From NCBI RefSeq assembly GCF_000383915.1, contig NZ_KB912942.1, positions 5,638,564-5,702,563 of the forward strand: DNA of 64,000 nucleotides, given 5' to 3'. This document shows, piece by piece, positions 30,607-39,262 of this stretch. Source of the stretch: Amycolatopsis benzoatilytica AK 16/65. GTDB lineage: Bacteria; Actinomycetota; Actinomycetes; Mycobacteriales; Pseudonocardiaceae. Below the pieces are notes generated by a model, which worked only from the letters and a program-made list of their open reading frames with translations, was not told the DNA's origin and ran no database searches. How positions within the stretch are numbered: the stretch's first letter is position 1; each line of letters starts with the position of its first letter. The position numbers and the translations under genes are program-made.

Positions 30607-31683
30607 CTAGCCGGCTTCGGGGACCCGGAAACTGTGTTCGCGGCGCCAGCGCAGGCGAACGCGACCGTCGGCGAACTCGGTCGGCTCGCTGGTGTTCTGG
30701 CGGACTACGGACAACTGACCCCCCGCATCGAGCGCGACAGCGTAGCGCACAGTCGATCCGGCATACACGACATCCGTCACCGAACCGGTCGCGGACGTTT
30801 CGCCGGGACCGGCCGGAGACGCGAGATCGCTGTCGATGCGGATCTTCTCCGGCCGGATGCTGTACACGCCCGGCTTTCCGATCACCGCTTCCGCGCTGCG
30901 CCCGCTCAGCAGGTTGGACGTGCCGACGAAACCGGCCACGAACGCCGTCGCCGGGCGTTCGTAAACCTCCACCGGAGTGCCGACCTGTTCGATGCGGCCC
31001 GCGTTGAACACCGCGATCCGGTCGCTCATGGTGAGCGCCTCGTCCTGGTCGTGGGTGACGAAGACGAAGGTGATGCCGACCTCGCGCTGGATCTGCTTGA
31101 GCTCGATCTGCATGGTCTGGCGGAGCTTGAGGTCGAGCGCACCAAGGGGTTCGTCCAGCAGCAACACTTTCGGGCGATTCACCAGAGCGCGCGCGAGTGC
31201 TACCCGCTGCCGCTGACCGCCGGACATCTGCGCAGGCTTGCGGTCGCCGTAGTCCTCCAGCCGCACCGTGCGCAGCGCTTCCTTCGCCCGGGACTGGCGT
31301 TCGGCTTTCGCGACCCGCTTGACCTTCAGCCCGTACTCCACGTTCTGCCGCACCGTCATGTGCGGGAACAGCGCGTAGTCCTGGAAAACCGTGTTCACAT
31401 CGCGGTCGAACGGCGCCAGCTGGCTGACGTCCTGGCCTTCCAGTTCGATCGTGCCCGCGGTGGGCAGTTCGAACCCGGCGATCATCCTCAGCACGGTGGT
31501 CTTGCCGGAGCCGGACGGGCCGAGCATCGAGAAGAACTCGCCGGGCGGGATGTCGAGGTCGACCCCGTCCACGGCGCGTACCTTGTCGAAATGCTTCTCC
31601 AGTCCGGTGAGCCGGATCGCCGGCTGGCCGGACGGCGCGCGCTTGCCGGGGCGCCGTGTTTCGGCGGGGGCTTGATGGGGCAT
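30607..31683 (-). CDS. potA: Spermidine/putrescine ABC transporter ATPase PotA
   Basis: 358-residue ATPase powering the importer. Walker A GPSGSGKT at 55-62, Q-loop [13 protein letters not shown], signature [15 protein letters not shown], Walker [13 protein letters not shown] and H-loop [10 protein letters not shown] are intact. The C-terminal TOBE domain ([20 protein letters not shown]) is typical of PotA and may sense substrate. ATG 31683 follows GGGAAGG by 6-8 nt and was chosen over GTG 31710 and ATG 31698. It follows the aldehyde dehydrogenase gene by 32 bp in the same operon. Confidence 0.94.
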   Translation of the reverse strand: MPHQAPAETRRPGKRAPSGQPAIRLTGLEKHFDKVRAVDGVDLDIPPGEFFSMLGPSGSGKTTVLRMIAGFELPTAGTIELEGQDVSQLAPFDRDVNTVFQDYALFPHMTVRQNVEYGLKVKRVAKAERQSRAKEALRTVRLEDYGDRKPAQMSGGQRQRVALARALVNRPKVLLLDEPLGALDLKLRQTMQIELKQIQREVGITFVFVTHDQDEALTMSDRIAVFNAGRIEQVGTPVEVYERPATAFVAGFVGTSNLLSGRSAEAVIGKPGVYSIRPEKIRIDSDLASPAGPGETSATGSVTDVVYAGSTVRYAVALDAGGQLSVVRQNTSEPTEFADGRVRLRWRREHSFRVPEAG

Positions 31684-31715
31684 GACGGGCCTTCCCATGG
31701 ATCTTGTCACGATGG

Positions 31716-33131
31716 CTACAGCGCGCTCATCACATGCTTGACGCGGGTGTAGTCCTCGAGGCCGTACAGAGAAAGGTCCTTGCCGTAGCCGGACCGCTTG
31801 AACCCGCCGTGCGGCATCTCGGCCACGAGCGGGATGTGCGTGTTGATCCACACGCAGCCGAAGTCGAGCTTCGCGGAGAACCGCATGGCGCGCTGGTGGT
31901 CCTTGGTCCACACCGACGACGCCAGGCCGTACGGGACGCCGTTGGCGAGCTTGAGCGCCTCGTCGTCCTCGGTGAACCGCTGCACGGTGATGACCGGGCC
32001 GAACACCTCGTTCTGGATGATCTCGTCGTCCTGGCGAGCGCCGGAAACCACGGTGGCCTCGTAGAAGTAGCCCTCGTCGCCGGCGCGTCGCCCTCCACAG
32101 TGGACGGTCGCGTGCCCGGGGAGCCGGTCGATGAAGCCGGAAACCTTCTCCAGCTGGGCGGCGTTGTTGAGCGGGCCGTAGGCGGCGTCTTCGCCGGTAC
32201 CGGTCTTGTTGGCCTCGGCCTGACGGGTGAGCGCGGTGACGAAGGTGTCGTGCACGTCTTCGTGCACGAGGACCCGGGTGGCGGCGGTGCAGTCCTGGCC
32301 GGCGTTGAAGTACCCGGCGACCGCGATGGCTTCCGCGGCGGCTTCCAGGTCGGCGTCCGAGAAGACGATCACCGGGGCCTTGCCGCCGAGTTCCAGGTGC
32401 ACCCGCTTGACGTCGTGCGCCGCCGAACCGGCGACCTCGATGCCGGCCCGCACCGAGCCGGTGATCGACACCATCGCGGGAATCTCGTGCTCTACCAGGG
32501 CGCGGCCGGTGTCGCGGTCGCCGCAGATCACGTTGAACACCCCGGCTGGCAGGTGCTCGCCGCAGATCTCGGCGAGCAGCAGCGTGGAGGCCGGGGTGGT
32601 GTCGGAGGGCTTGAGCACGATGGTGTTGCCGGCCGCGAGCGCGGGCGCGATCTTCCAGATCGCCATCATCAGCGGGTAGTTCCACGGCGTCACCTGGGCG
32701 CAGACGCCGACCGGTTCGCGCCGGATGAACGACGTGTGGCCCTCCAGGTACTCACCGGCCGCGCGGCCTTCGAGCACGCGGGCGGCACCGGCGAAGAAGC
32801 GCACTTGGTCGATGACCGCGGGCAGTTCCTCCTGCATGGTCAGCGCGAACGGCTTGCCGGTGTCCTGCGCTTCGACCCGGATGATCTCCTCGCCCCGCGC
32901 TTCGAGCGCGTCGGCGATCTTCAGCAGCGCCAGCTGCCGCTGCGCCGGGGTCGTCTCGCGCCAGCTTTCGAACGCCTCCGCGGCGACCTTGAGCGCGTTG
33001 TCGACGTCCTCGGCGCCAGCCACCGGCGCGGTGCAGTATGCACGTCCAGTAACCGGGTCGACGATCTCCGCGACCTTCCCGGACAGCGAATCGACATACT
33101 TGCCGCCGACGTAGTGCTTCAACTCCTGCAC
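31716..33131 (-). CDS. Gamma-aminobutyraldehyde dehydrogenase-like enzyme
   Basis: 471-residue NAD(P)-dependent aldehyde dehydrogenase. Catalytic Cys281 in [11 protein letters not shown] and general-base Glu247 in LELGGKAP are present with the usual 34-residue spacing, as are TPWNYPLMM and the oligomerisation C-terminus [13 protein letters not shown]. Closest in pattern to PatD/aminobutyraldehyde dehydrogenases, which turn 4-aminobutanal from putrescine into GABA. Being first in the potADBC transcript supports that substrate. The start GTG 33131 has a perfect AGGAGG 6 nt ahead; the longer frame to 33179 was rejected. A strong promoter with an overlapping dyad lies 30-60 nt upstream. Confidence 0.88.
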   Translation of the reverse strand: MQELKHYVGGKYVDSLSGKVAEIVDPVTGRAYCTAPVAGAEDVDNALKVAAEAFESWRETTPAQRQLALLKIADALEARGEEIIRVEAQDTGKPFALTMQEELPAVIDQVRFFAGAARVLEGRAAGEYLEGHTSFIRREPVGVCAQVTPWNYPLMMAIWKIAPALAAGNTIVLKPSDTTPASTLLLAEICGEHLPAGVFNVICGDRDTGRALVEHEIPAMVSITGSVRAGIEVAGSAAHDVKRVHLELGGKAPVIVFSDADLEAAAEAIAVAGYFNAGQDCTAATRVLVHEDVHDTFVTALTRQAEANKTGTGEDAAYGPLNNAAQLEKVSGFIDRLPGHATVHCGGRRAGDEGYFYEATVVSGARQDDEIIQNEVFGPVITVQRFTEDDEALKLANGVPYGLASSVWTKDHQRAMRFSAKLDFGCVWINTHIPLVAEMPHGGFKRSGYGKDLSLYGLEDYTRVKHVMSAL

Positions 33132-33162
33132 GCGTGCGCCTCCTGACTCTCCGTGGCAGGGT

Positions 33163-33193
33163 GAAACATATAACTCCATATTTCAAATGACAA
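33163..33193 (-). promoter_or_regulatory. Promoter and dyad operator of polyamine operon
   Basis: On the minus strand TTGTCA (33188-33193), 17 nt, TATGTT (33165-33170). An AT-rich interrupted dyad, GAAACATAT...ATATTTC on the plus strand (33163-33184), covers the -10 and spacer. It sits in the divergent gap with the FadR-type regulator gene, so it is the obvious candidate operator. Confidence 0.55.
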
Positions 33194-33244
33194 GACCCTG
33201 GGGCAGGATTAGCCCCATCGCAGGCCGAGACGGGTGGACCAACG

Positions 33245-33988
33245 ATGCGCAAGGAGATGTCGAACAGCGCACGACTGGCGATGTTCGCTCCGCTGGATCA
33301 GGTGGGGCGCGCGGAGGCGGTCGCGGCGCGGCTGTTCGACGCCATCACCCTGGGCCTGCTCGACGACGCCGAACAGCTGCCGAGCGAAGCCGAGCTCGCC
33401 GCGCAGTTCCGGGTTTCGACCGTCACTGTCCGCGAGGCGCTGGCCGTGCTGCGGCAGCAGGGCCTGGTGGAAACCCGCCGCGGCCGGGGCGGCGGGAGCT
33501 TCGTGCGCACGCCGGAGTGGCCGGCGCAGAGCTCCTGGGCCGAACGCCTGCGCCTGGTGTCGATGGCCGAGCTGCGCGACTTCGGCGACCACTACCTGGC
33601 CGTCGCCGGTTCCGCCGCGAAACTCGCCGCGGAACGCAGCACGCCCGAAGACCTCGAACGGCTGCGCCTCACCGCGGAAGACCTCCTCGGCGCGACCGGC
33701 CCGGACGCGACCCGCGCGGAACGGCACTTCCACCTCGAAGTCGCCGCCGCCGCCCAGTCCCCGCGGCTCACCAACCAGGAAGTTCAGCTGCAGGGCGAAC
33801 ACGGGGTGTTGCTCTGGGCGCCCCTCGGCGACGAGGAAGCCTGCCGCGGGTCCTACGCTGAGCACCAGGCGATCGTCACCGCGATCGCCGCCGCCGACGG
33901 CGATCGGGCGCGCGCGCTGACCGAGGACCACATTCTCAGTGCACTCGACCGTCTCGCCGATCTGCACTTAACGCTCGAAACGCCGTAA
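33245..33988 (+). CDS. FadR-type GntR transcriptional regulator
   Basis: 247-residue regulator. The winged helix (about residues 25-85) has ARLFDAITLGLLDDAEQLPSE, then FRVSTVTVREALAVLRQQGLVETRRGRGGG, a textbook GntR recognition helix. The all-helical FCD-type effector domain follows; its histidines (ERHFHLEV, AEHQAI, TEDHILSAL) probably hold a metal. It is transcribed divergently from the polyamine operon and directly ahead of a Cache-domain gene, so control of polyamine import and oxidation is likely. ATG 33245; a second ATG at 33257 with AAGGAG ahead is possible. Confidence 0.9.
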   Translation: MRKEMSNSARLAMFAPLDQVGRAEAVAARLFDAITLGLLDDAEQLPSEAELAAQFRVSTVTVREALAVLRQQGLVETRRGRGGGSFVRTPEWPAQSSWAERLRLVSMAELRDFGDHYLAVAGSAAKLAAERSTPEDLERLRLTAEDLLGATGPDATRAERHFHLEVAAAAQSPRLTNQEVQLQGEHGVLLWAPLGDEEACRGSYAEHQAIVTAIAAADGDRARALTEDHILSALDRLADLHLTLETP

Positions 33989-34021
33989 GCTCCGATGACC
34001 CCGCATCACGAGGTGAGCATC

Positions 34022-34762
34022 GTGACCGACACTTCCGCGCTGCCCGGCGACGACGTCGTAACCCAGGTCTCGGCACTCGTCGAGGAGATTTTCGCGCGCC
34101 TGAAGCCGGTCCTGGCCGCCGCCGAGGCACTGCTCGCCGAACCCGGCGGCTCGACCGCGGACGCGCTGCCCGGTATCCGGCCGCAGGTCATCGATGCCCT
34201 CGGCGGCCTGGTGGTCGGCGCCGGCTTCGTCAGCGCGCCGAACGCCTTGGCCGACCAGGAATTCGGCTTCGAATGGTGGACCTCCTGCGGAACCGAGGAC
34301 GAGAAGCCGGAGCAGCTGTTCATCAGCCTGGACCCGGAGAGCCCGAATTTCCTCGACTACACGCGGCAATCGTGGTTCACCGTGCCGCGAGACAGCGGGC
34401 GGCGGCACATCAACGGTCCGTACGTGGACTATCTCTGCACCGACGAGTACACGCTTACCTTCACGGTGCCAGTCACCCGCGGTGAGGAATTCGTCGGAAT
34501 CGTTGGTGCGGATGTGTATGTGCGCGAGTTCGAGCGCACAGTGAGTCGCCGGCTGCGCGCGCTGGGCCGGGCCGCCGCGCTGCTCAACGCGCAGGGCCGG
34601 GTGATCGTGTCGAACAGCGTGCGGCAGGCGACCGGGTCGCTGGTGCGCGAGATCGACGTGCCCGCGTGGTGGGCGGCCGGCGCCGAGCCGCGGACGACGC
34701 CGGGCGGGACGATCCTGCGCCGGTGCGGGGATTCGCCGATCACGTTGCTGGTCACCGCCTGA
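34022..34762 (+). CDS. Soluble Cache-domain sensor protein
   Basis: 246-residue protein without signal peptide or membrane helix. The middle (about 65-165) has PDC/Cache features: FVSAPNALADQEFGFEWW, DPESPNFLDYTRQSWF, HINGPYVDYLCTDEYTLTFTVPV, then EFVGIVGADVYV, the fold used in extracellular chemoreceptors to bind amino acids and amines. A short C-terminal region (ALLNAQGRVIVSNS) also resembles Cache/PAS strands. No output domain is attached. GTG 34022 is preferred because GAGGTGA lies 5 nt ahead; ATG 33995 is an alternative. It follows the FadR-type gene by 6-33 bp in one operon, suggesting a ligand-binding partner for that regulator (inference). Confidence 0.75.
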   Translation: MTDTSALPGDDVVTQVSALVEEIFARLKPVLAAAEALLAEPGGSTADALPGIRPQVIDALGGLVVGAGFVSAPNALADQEFGFEWWTSCGTEDEKPEQLFISLDPESPNFLDYTRQSWFTVPRDSGRRHINGPYVDYLCTDEYTLTFTVPVTRGEEFVGIVGADVYVREFERTVSRRLRALGRAAALLNAQGRVIVSNSVRQATGSLVREIDVPAWWAAGAEPRTTPGGTILRRCGDSPITLLVTA

Positions 34763-34794
34763 GCCTGCGCCTTGCTCCCGGCGGCGGCGAGCAA

Positions 34795-34849
34795 GTCCGT
34801 GAAGGGCCCCTTACCGGACTTGGATTCCCGCATGGGGCCCTTCACGGAC
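34795..34849. repeat. Dispersed palindromic element, copy 3 (likely bidirectional terminator)
   Basis: 55-bp hairpin starting GTCCGTGAAGGGCCCCTT and ending in the complement GGGGCCCTTCACGGAC. Located between convergent cache and pucR genes. The 11 bp after it resemble spacer only. Confidence 0.85.
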
Positions 34850-34906
34850 GGTGCCGGTCGCTCGACCGGGATCGGCGCGCGTGCGAGGAGGTCTTGAACC
34901 GGCGGG

Positions 34907-36328
34907 TCAGGGCCGGAGCTGCAGGGCGAACCACAATTCGGCGCGGACGCCAGGCGCGTCCAGGTCGCGGCCCAACAGCTCAGTGGCCTTGGCAACCCGG
35001 TTGCGCAGGGTGTGCCGGTGCACGCCGAGTTTCGCCGCCGCCAGATCCCAGTGCCCGTGGTGTTCGAGCCAGCAGCGCACCGACGTTTCCAGATCGCCGC
35101 GGCCGGTCCGGTCGAACTCGCGGATCGGCGTGAGCAGCTGTTCGGAAAACGCTTGCGCGGCTTGTGGATCGACCAGGCCGAGCAGGCCGGCCCCGGCGTA
35201 GTCGGCGTAGCGCAGTAGCGGAACCCGTCGCGCCCGCGCCGCGGCTGCCGCTTCTTCTGCTTGCCGCAGCGCGGCCGGGAAATCCGCGGCACTCGAAAGC
35301 CCGCTGTGGAACTCTCCCGCTTCGGCGACCGTATTCGCCAGTTCGCCGTTCTCGGCCAGGATGATCAGGTTGTCCCCGCGATGCGCGACGAACACTTGGC
35401 CGGCAAGGGTTTCCAGCCGCTCGTACAGCAGGTTCCGGGCGGCCTTGGTGCCCTGCACGGCGAAGACGGTCCACGGTCGCGCCGGAAGATCCGGCAGGAC
35501 CTCCCGCGCCAGCTCGGCCTGCCCGGCGGCGAGCAGCTCCAGCACGCCGGTGTGCAGCTGGGAAAGCGAAACCCGTTGTGCACGGTCTTGTTCCAGGGCA
35601 AGGGAAAGCAGCGACACAGCCGTGTTGACGATGTGCCGCCCAGTGCTGTCCAACGGTTCCTCGGTGCCGACCGCCAGCGCGCCGCGCGTGTGCAGAGTCT
35701 GCAGCACGACCTCGTCGTCACCGACCGACAACACTCGCGTGCCAGCCCGAAGACCGCTGACGTCCAACTCGATCTCGCGCGCCCGGGCGGGCGCGGCTTC
35801 GCGTACCCGGCCGGCCGAGTCGTACAGCACCACCCAGCCGTCGATGAGCCGCGCGAGCCGTCGCACCACTCCCCCAGCCCCGGCTCGGCCGACCGCAGTG
35901 CGGGTCAGTTCCTGCTGCGCCCGGCCGATCCGGACCGTCGCGGCGTACTCGTCCGCGGCGACCGCGCGGGACACCGCACGGGTGATGGCGATGAACGGCG
36001 TCTCCCTCGGCACTTCCAAGACCGGCAAGCCGACCTCGTCCGCGGCCGCCACGAGCGCGTCCGGCACTTGCGCGTGACTCAGCCCGATGCCGAACCCGAG
36101 CCCGGCGACCTCCGCGTCGACCAGCCGCCGGACGTACCCCGCATAGGTCGCGCTGTACAGCGTCAGACCGGTGGTGAGCAGCAGCTCGCCGCCTTCGAGA
36201 AAGCTTTGCGGGTCGGTCAGCTCGGTCGGGTGCACCCAGCCGATCGGGCGGTCCAGCCCGGCCTCGCCGGCCACCACGCGCAGACCGAGTGCGGGTTCGG
36301 CGGCCAGCGCGCGCAGGGTTAATGCCAT
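34907..36328 (-). CDS. PucR-family transcriptional regulator
   Basis: 473-residue regulator. The N-terminal PucR domain (residues 1-130: DRPIGWVHPTELTDPQSFLEGGELLLTTG in outline) usually senses a small molecule. A GGDEF-like middle follows, and the C-terminal HTH_30 domain has WLEHHGHWDLAAAKLGVHRHTLRNRVAKATELLGRDLD. Homologues activate GABA or purine catabolism. It is divergent from the gabT-like gene across 154 bp that carries two dyads, so it most likely controls gabT-gabD (inference). ATG 36328 was chosen; a TTG three codons upstream would also be in frame. Confidence 0.9.
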   Translation of the reverse strand: MALTLRALAAEPALGLRVVAGEAGLDRPIGWVHPTELTDPQSFLEGGELLLTTGLTLYSATYAGYVRRLVDAEVAGLGFGIGLSHAQVPDALVAAADEVGLPVLEVPRETPFIAITRAVSRAVAADEYAATVRIGRAQQELTRTAVGRAGAGGVVRRLARLIDGWVVLYDSAGRVREAAPARAREIELDVSGLRAGTRVLSVGDDEVVLQTLHTRGALAVGTEEPLDSTGRHIVNTAVSLLSLALEQDRAQRVSLSQLHTGVLELLAAGQAELAREVLPDLPARPWTVFAVQGTKAARNLLYERLETLAGQVFVAHRGDNLIILAENGELANTVAEAGEFHSGLSSAADFPAALRQAEEAAAAARARRVPLLRYADYAGAGLLGLVDPQAAQAFSEQLLTPIREFDRTGRGDLETSVRCWLEHHGHWDLAAAKLGVHRHTLRNRVAKATELLGRDLDAPGVRAELWFALQLRP

Positions 36329-36333
36329 AACGG

Positions 36334-36355
36334 CCAATTGTAGCTACAGAATTGG
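36334..36355. promoter_or_regulatory. Dyad operator 1 in pucR-gabT intergenic region
   Basis: CCAATT, perfect palindrome GTAGCTAC, then AGAATTGG: a 22-bp dyad 6 bp from the pucR start codon, well placed for autorepression. Confidence 0.55.
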
Positions 36356-36367
36356 ACAGAATGTCCA
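36353..36367. promoter_or_regulatory. Dyad operator 2 in pucR-gabT intergenic region
   Basis: TGGACA GAA TGTCCA, a perfect 6-3-6 palindrome overlapping the end of dyad 1 by 3 bp, about 115 bp from the gabT start. Confidence 0.5.
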
Positions 36368-36482
36368 GCTGACGGCGGGCCGCGAAAGCCCCATCCTGAG
36401 GGGCGACCCCCCAGGTGTCGTGAGTGCTCGCGCCGGTCCTTTCCGGCCGCACCGCCCCACGACCGCGACGCAGGAGCGACCC

Positions 36483-37838
36483 GTGACTACCAGCATCGCC
36501 GCCGAGCCGCAGGCTCCGGCACCCCGGCAGCGCAGGCTGCAGACCGCAATCCCCGGGCCCGCTTCCCGTGCGCTGCAGGAGCGCCGCGCCAACGCGGTCG
36601 CCGCGGGCGTCGCGTCGACGCTGCCCGCCTACATCACCTCGGCCAGCGGCGGGCTGCTCACCGACGCCGACGGCAACGTGCTGATCGACTTCGGCTCGGG
36701 CATCGCGGTGACCAGCGTCGGGCACTCCGCGCCCGAGGTGGTCGACCGAGTGCGCGAGCAGGCGTCCTTGTTCACCCACACCTGTTTCATGGTGACCCCG
36801 TACGAGGGCTACGTGGAGGTGTGCGAGGCGCTGGGCGAACTGACGCCGGGCGACCACTCGAAGAAGTCGGTGCTGTTCAACTCCGGTGCCGAAGCGGTCG
36901 AGAACGCCGTGAAGATCGCGCGCACCGCCACCGGCCGCCAGGCCGTCGTGGTGTTCGACCACGCCTACCACGGCCGCACCAACCTCACCATGGGCATGAC
37001 CGCGAAGTCGGTGCCCTACAAGCACGGCTTCGGCCCGTTCGCGCCTGAGGTGTACCGGGTGCCGGGCTCCTACCCGTACCGCGACGGGCTGGCCGGCCCG
37101 GAAGCCGCGCGCCAGGCGATCGACCGGATCGAGAAGCAGATCGGCGGCGACCAGGTAGCGGCCGTCGTGCTCGAACCCATCCAGGGCGAGGGCGGCTTCA
37201 TCGAACCGGCTCCCGGTTTCCTGCCGGCGATCTCGGCGTGGTGCCAGGCGAACGGCGTCGTGTTCGTCGCCGACGAGGTGCAGACCGGCTTCTGCCGCAC
37301 CGGCAACTGGTTCGCTTCAGAGCACGAAGAGGTCGTCCCGGACCTCGTCTGCACGGCCAAGGGCATCGCGGGCGGTCTGCCGCTGGCCGCGGTGACCGGG
37401 CGCGCGGAACTGCTCGACTCGGTCGGCCCGGGTGGCCTCGGCGGCACCTACGGCGGCAACCCGATCGCGTGCGCCGCGGCGCTGGGCGCGATCGAGACCA
37501 TGCGGGGCGAGGACCTGGCCGGCTCCGCCAAGCGCGTCGCGGAGCAGGTGCTGCCGCGGCTGCGAGCGCTGGCCGAGGAGACCGGCGTGATCGGCGACGT
37601 CCGCGGCCGCGGCGCGATGCTGGCCGCCGAGTTCGTCAAGCCGGGCACCACTGAGCCGGACGCCGACCTGACCAAGCGGATCGCCGCGGCCTGTCACGCG
37701 CAGGGCGTCGTGATCCTCACCTGCGGCACTTACGGCAACGTCGTCCGGCTGCTGCCCCCGTTGTCCCTGTCCACCGAGTTGCTCGACGAGGGCTTGGCGG
37801 TCCTCGAGTACGCGATCCGCACGGAGGCTGTGAAGTGA
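36483..37838 (+). CDS. gabT: 4-aminobutyrate aminotransferase
   Basis: 451-residue class III PLP aminotransferase. The Schiff-base Lys293 is in CTAKGIAGGLPLAAV. FNSGAEAVENAVKIAR, FDHAYHGRTNLTMGMT, EPIQGEGGF and FVADEVQTGFCRTG are all in place. In this family it moves the amino group of GABA to 2-oxoglutarate, giving succinate semialdehyde; homologues also accept 5-aminovalerate or putrescine-derived amines. GTG 36483 follows CAGGAGCG by 4-5 nt. Its stop overlaps the start of the next dehydrogenase (GTGA), so the two are translationally coupled. Soluble, cytoplasmic. Confidence 0.92.
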   Translation: MTTSIAAEPQAPAPRQRRLQTAIPGPASRALQERRANAVAAGVASTLPAYITSASGGLLTDADGNVLIDFGSGIAVTSVGHSAPEVVDRVREQASLFTHTCFMVTPYEGYVEVCEALGELTPGDHSKKSVLFNSGAEAVENAVKIARTATGRQAVVVFDHAYHGRTNLTMGMTAKSVPYKHGFGPFAPEVYRVPGSYPYRDGLAGPEAARQAIDRIEKQIGGDQVAAVVLEPIQGEGGFIEPAPGFLPAISAWCQANGVVFVADEVQTGFCRTGNWFASEHEEVVPDLVCTAKGIAGGLPLAAVTGRAELLDSVGPGGLGGTYGGNPIACAAALGAIETMRGEDLAGSAKRVAEQVLPRLRALAEETGVIGDVRGRGAMLAAEFVKPGTTEPDADLTKRIAAACHAQGVVILTCGTYGNVVRLLPPLSLSTELLDEGLAVLEYAIRTEAVK

Positions 37839-39262
37839 CTTTTCCGTTCTGGGTAGCTGGAAAGCCGGTCACCGCCGGCGATACCGCCGTCGTCCGGCAT
37901 TCGTTCGACGGCTCCGACGCCGGTTCGCACTACCTGCCCGGACCGGGCGAGGTGGAGGCCGCGGTCCAGGCCGCGGCGGACGTCGCCGACGAGTACGCGA
38001 CGCTACCCGCGCACGTCCGTGCGGGCGCACTCGACCACGTCTCGCGCCGTCTTGCCGAGCGGGCCGACGAAATCGCGCAGCTGATCACCGCGGAATCGGG
38101 CAAACCGCTGAAGTGGGCGCGCGGCGAGGTCGGCCGGGCGGTGTCGACGTTCCGCTGGGCGTCCGAAGAGGCCCGCCGGTTCTCCGGCGACCTGCAGCGG
38201 CTCGACACCGACCCGGGCGGCACCGGACGGCTCGCGCTCGTCCGCCGCGTGCCGCGCGGCCCGGTGCTGGGCATCACGCCGTTCAACTTCCCGCTGAACC
38301 TGGTGGCGCACAAGGTCGCTCCGGCGATCGCGGTCGGTGCGCCGATCGTGCTCAAGCCGGCCCCGGCCACGCCGCTGACCGCTCTGCTGCTCGGCGAGAT
38401 CCTGGCCGAGACCGGCCTGCCGGCGGGCAGCTGGTCGATCCTGCCGCTGGGCAACGAGGCGACCGCCGAACTGGTCAAGGACCCGCGGCTGCCGGTCGTG
38501 TCGTTCACCGGTTCGGTGCCGGTCGGCTGGGCTATCCGCGACACGGTGCCGCGCAAGCATGTCGCGCTGGAGCTCGGCGGCAATGGCGCGGTGCTGGTCT
38601 GTCCGGACTGGACGGACCTGGACTTCGCCGCGCAGCGGATCGCGACCTTCGCGATGTACCAGGCCGGGCAGTCGTGCATCTCGGTGCAGCGCGTGTACGC
38701 GCACGCCGACGTTTACGACGAACTGCAGGCCAAGGTGCTGGCGCAGGTCGCCGCGCTGCGCACCGGAAACCCGCGCGAGGACGGCGTCGACGTCGGCCCG
38801 CTGGTGAACGAAGCCGCCGCGGCCCGGGTCGAATCCTGGGTCTCGGACGCGGTGGCCGCCGGCGCGAAGCTGCTCGCCGGCGGCGGCCGTTCGGGTGCGA
38901 CGGTGGAGCCGACCGTGCTCGCCGACGCCCCGGAAGACGCTTCGGTGATGGCGGACGAGGTGTTCGGCCCGGTCGTCTCACTAGTCCGGGTGTCCTCTGT
39001 GGACGACGGGGTGGCGCGCATCAACGCGTCCCGATTCGGCCTGCAGACTGGCGTTTTCACCCGCGATCTGCCGACCGCGTTCGACGTGTCCGCCCGGCTC
39101 AAAGTCGGCGGCGTGCTGGTCGGCGACGTGCCGAGCTTCCGCGCCGACCAGATGCCCTACGGCGGGGTGAAGGACTCCGGCGTCGGCCGGGAAGGCCCGG
39201 CCGCGGCGATGGCGGACTTCACCGAGGAGCGGGTGACCGTCCTTACCGGACTGACTCTCTGA
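37835..39262 (+). CDS. Succinate-semialdehyde dehydrogenase-like enzyme
   Basis: 475-residue aldehyde dehydrogenase with Glu246 in LELGGNGAVL and Cys281 in AGQSCISVQR. It belongs to the shorter branch with FRADQMPYGGVKDSGVGREG at the C-terminus, a pattern shared by lactaldehyde, phosphonoacetaldehyde and some succinate-semialdehyde dehydrogenases. Coupling to gabT by a 4-bp overlap argues for oxidation of succinate semialdehyde to succinate; the substrate is therefore inferred from context. The last 20 bp overlap the end of the convergent BtuF-like gene. Confidence 0.85.
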   Translation: MTFPFWVAGKPVTAGDTAVVRHSFDGSDAGSHYLPGPGEVEAAVQAAADVADEYATLPAHVRAGALDHVSRRLAERADEIAQLITAESGKPLKWARGEVGRAVSTFRWASEEARRFSGDLQRLDTDPGGTGRLALVRRVPRGPVLGITPFNFPLNLVAHKVAPAIAVGAPIVLKPAPATPLTALLLGEILAETGLPAGSWSILPLGNEATAELVKDPRLPVVSFTGSVPVGWAIRDTVPRKHVALELGGNGAVLVCPDWTDLDFAAQRIATFAMYQAGQSCISVQRVYAHADVYDELQAKVLAQVAALRTGNPREDGVDVGPLVNEAAAARVESWVSDAVAAGAKLLAGGGRSGATVEPTVLADAPEDASVMADEVFGPVVSLVRVSSVDDGVARINASRFGLQTGVFTRDLPTAFDVSARLKVGGVLVGDVPSFRADQMPYGGVKDSGVGREGPAAAMADFTEERVTVLTGLTL

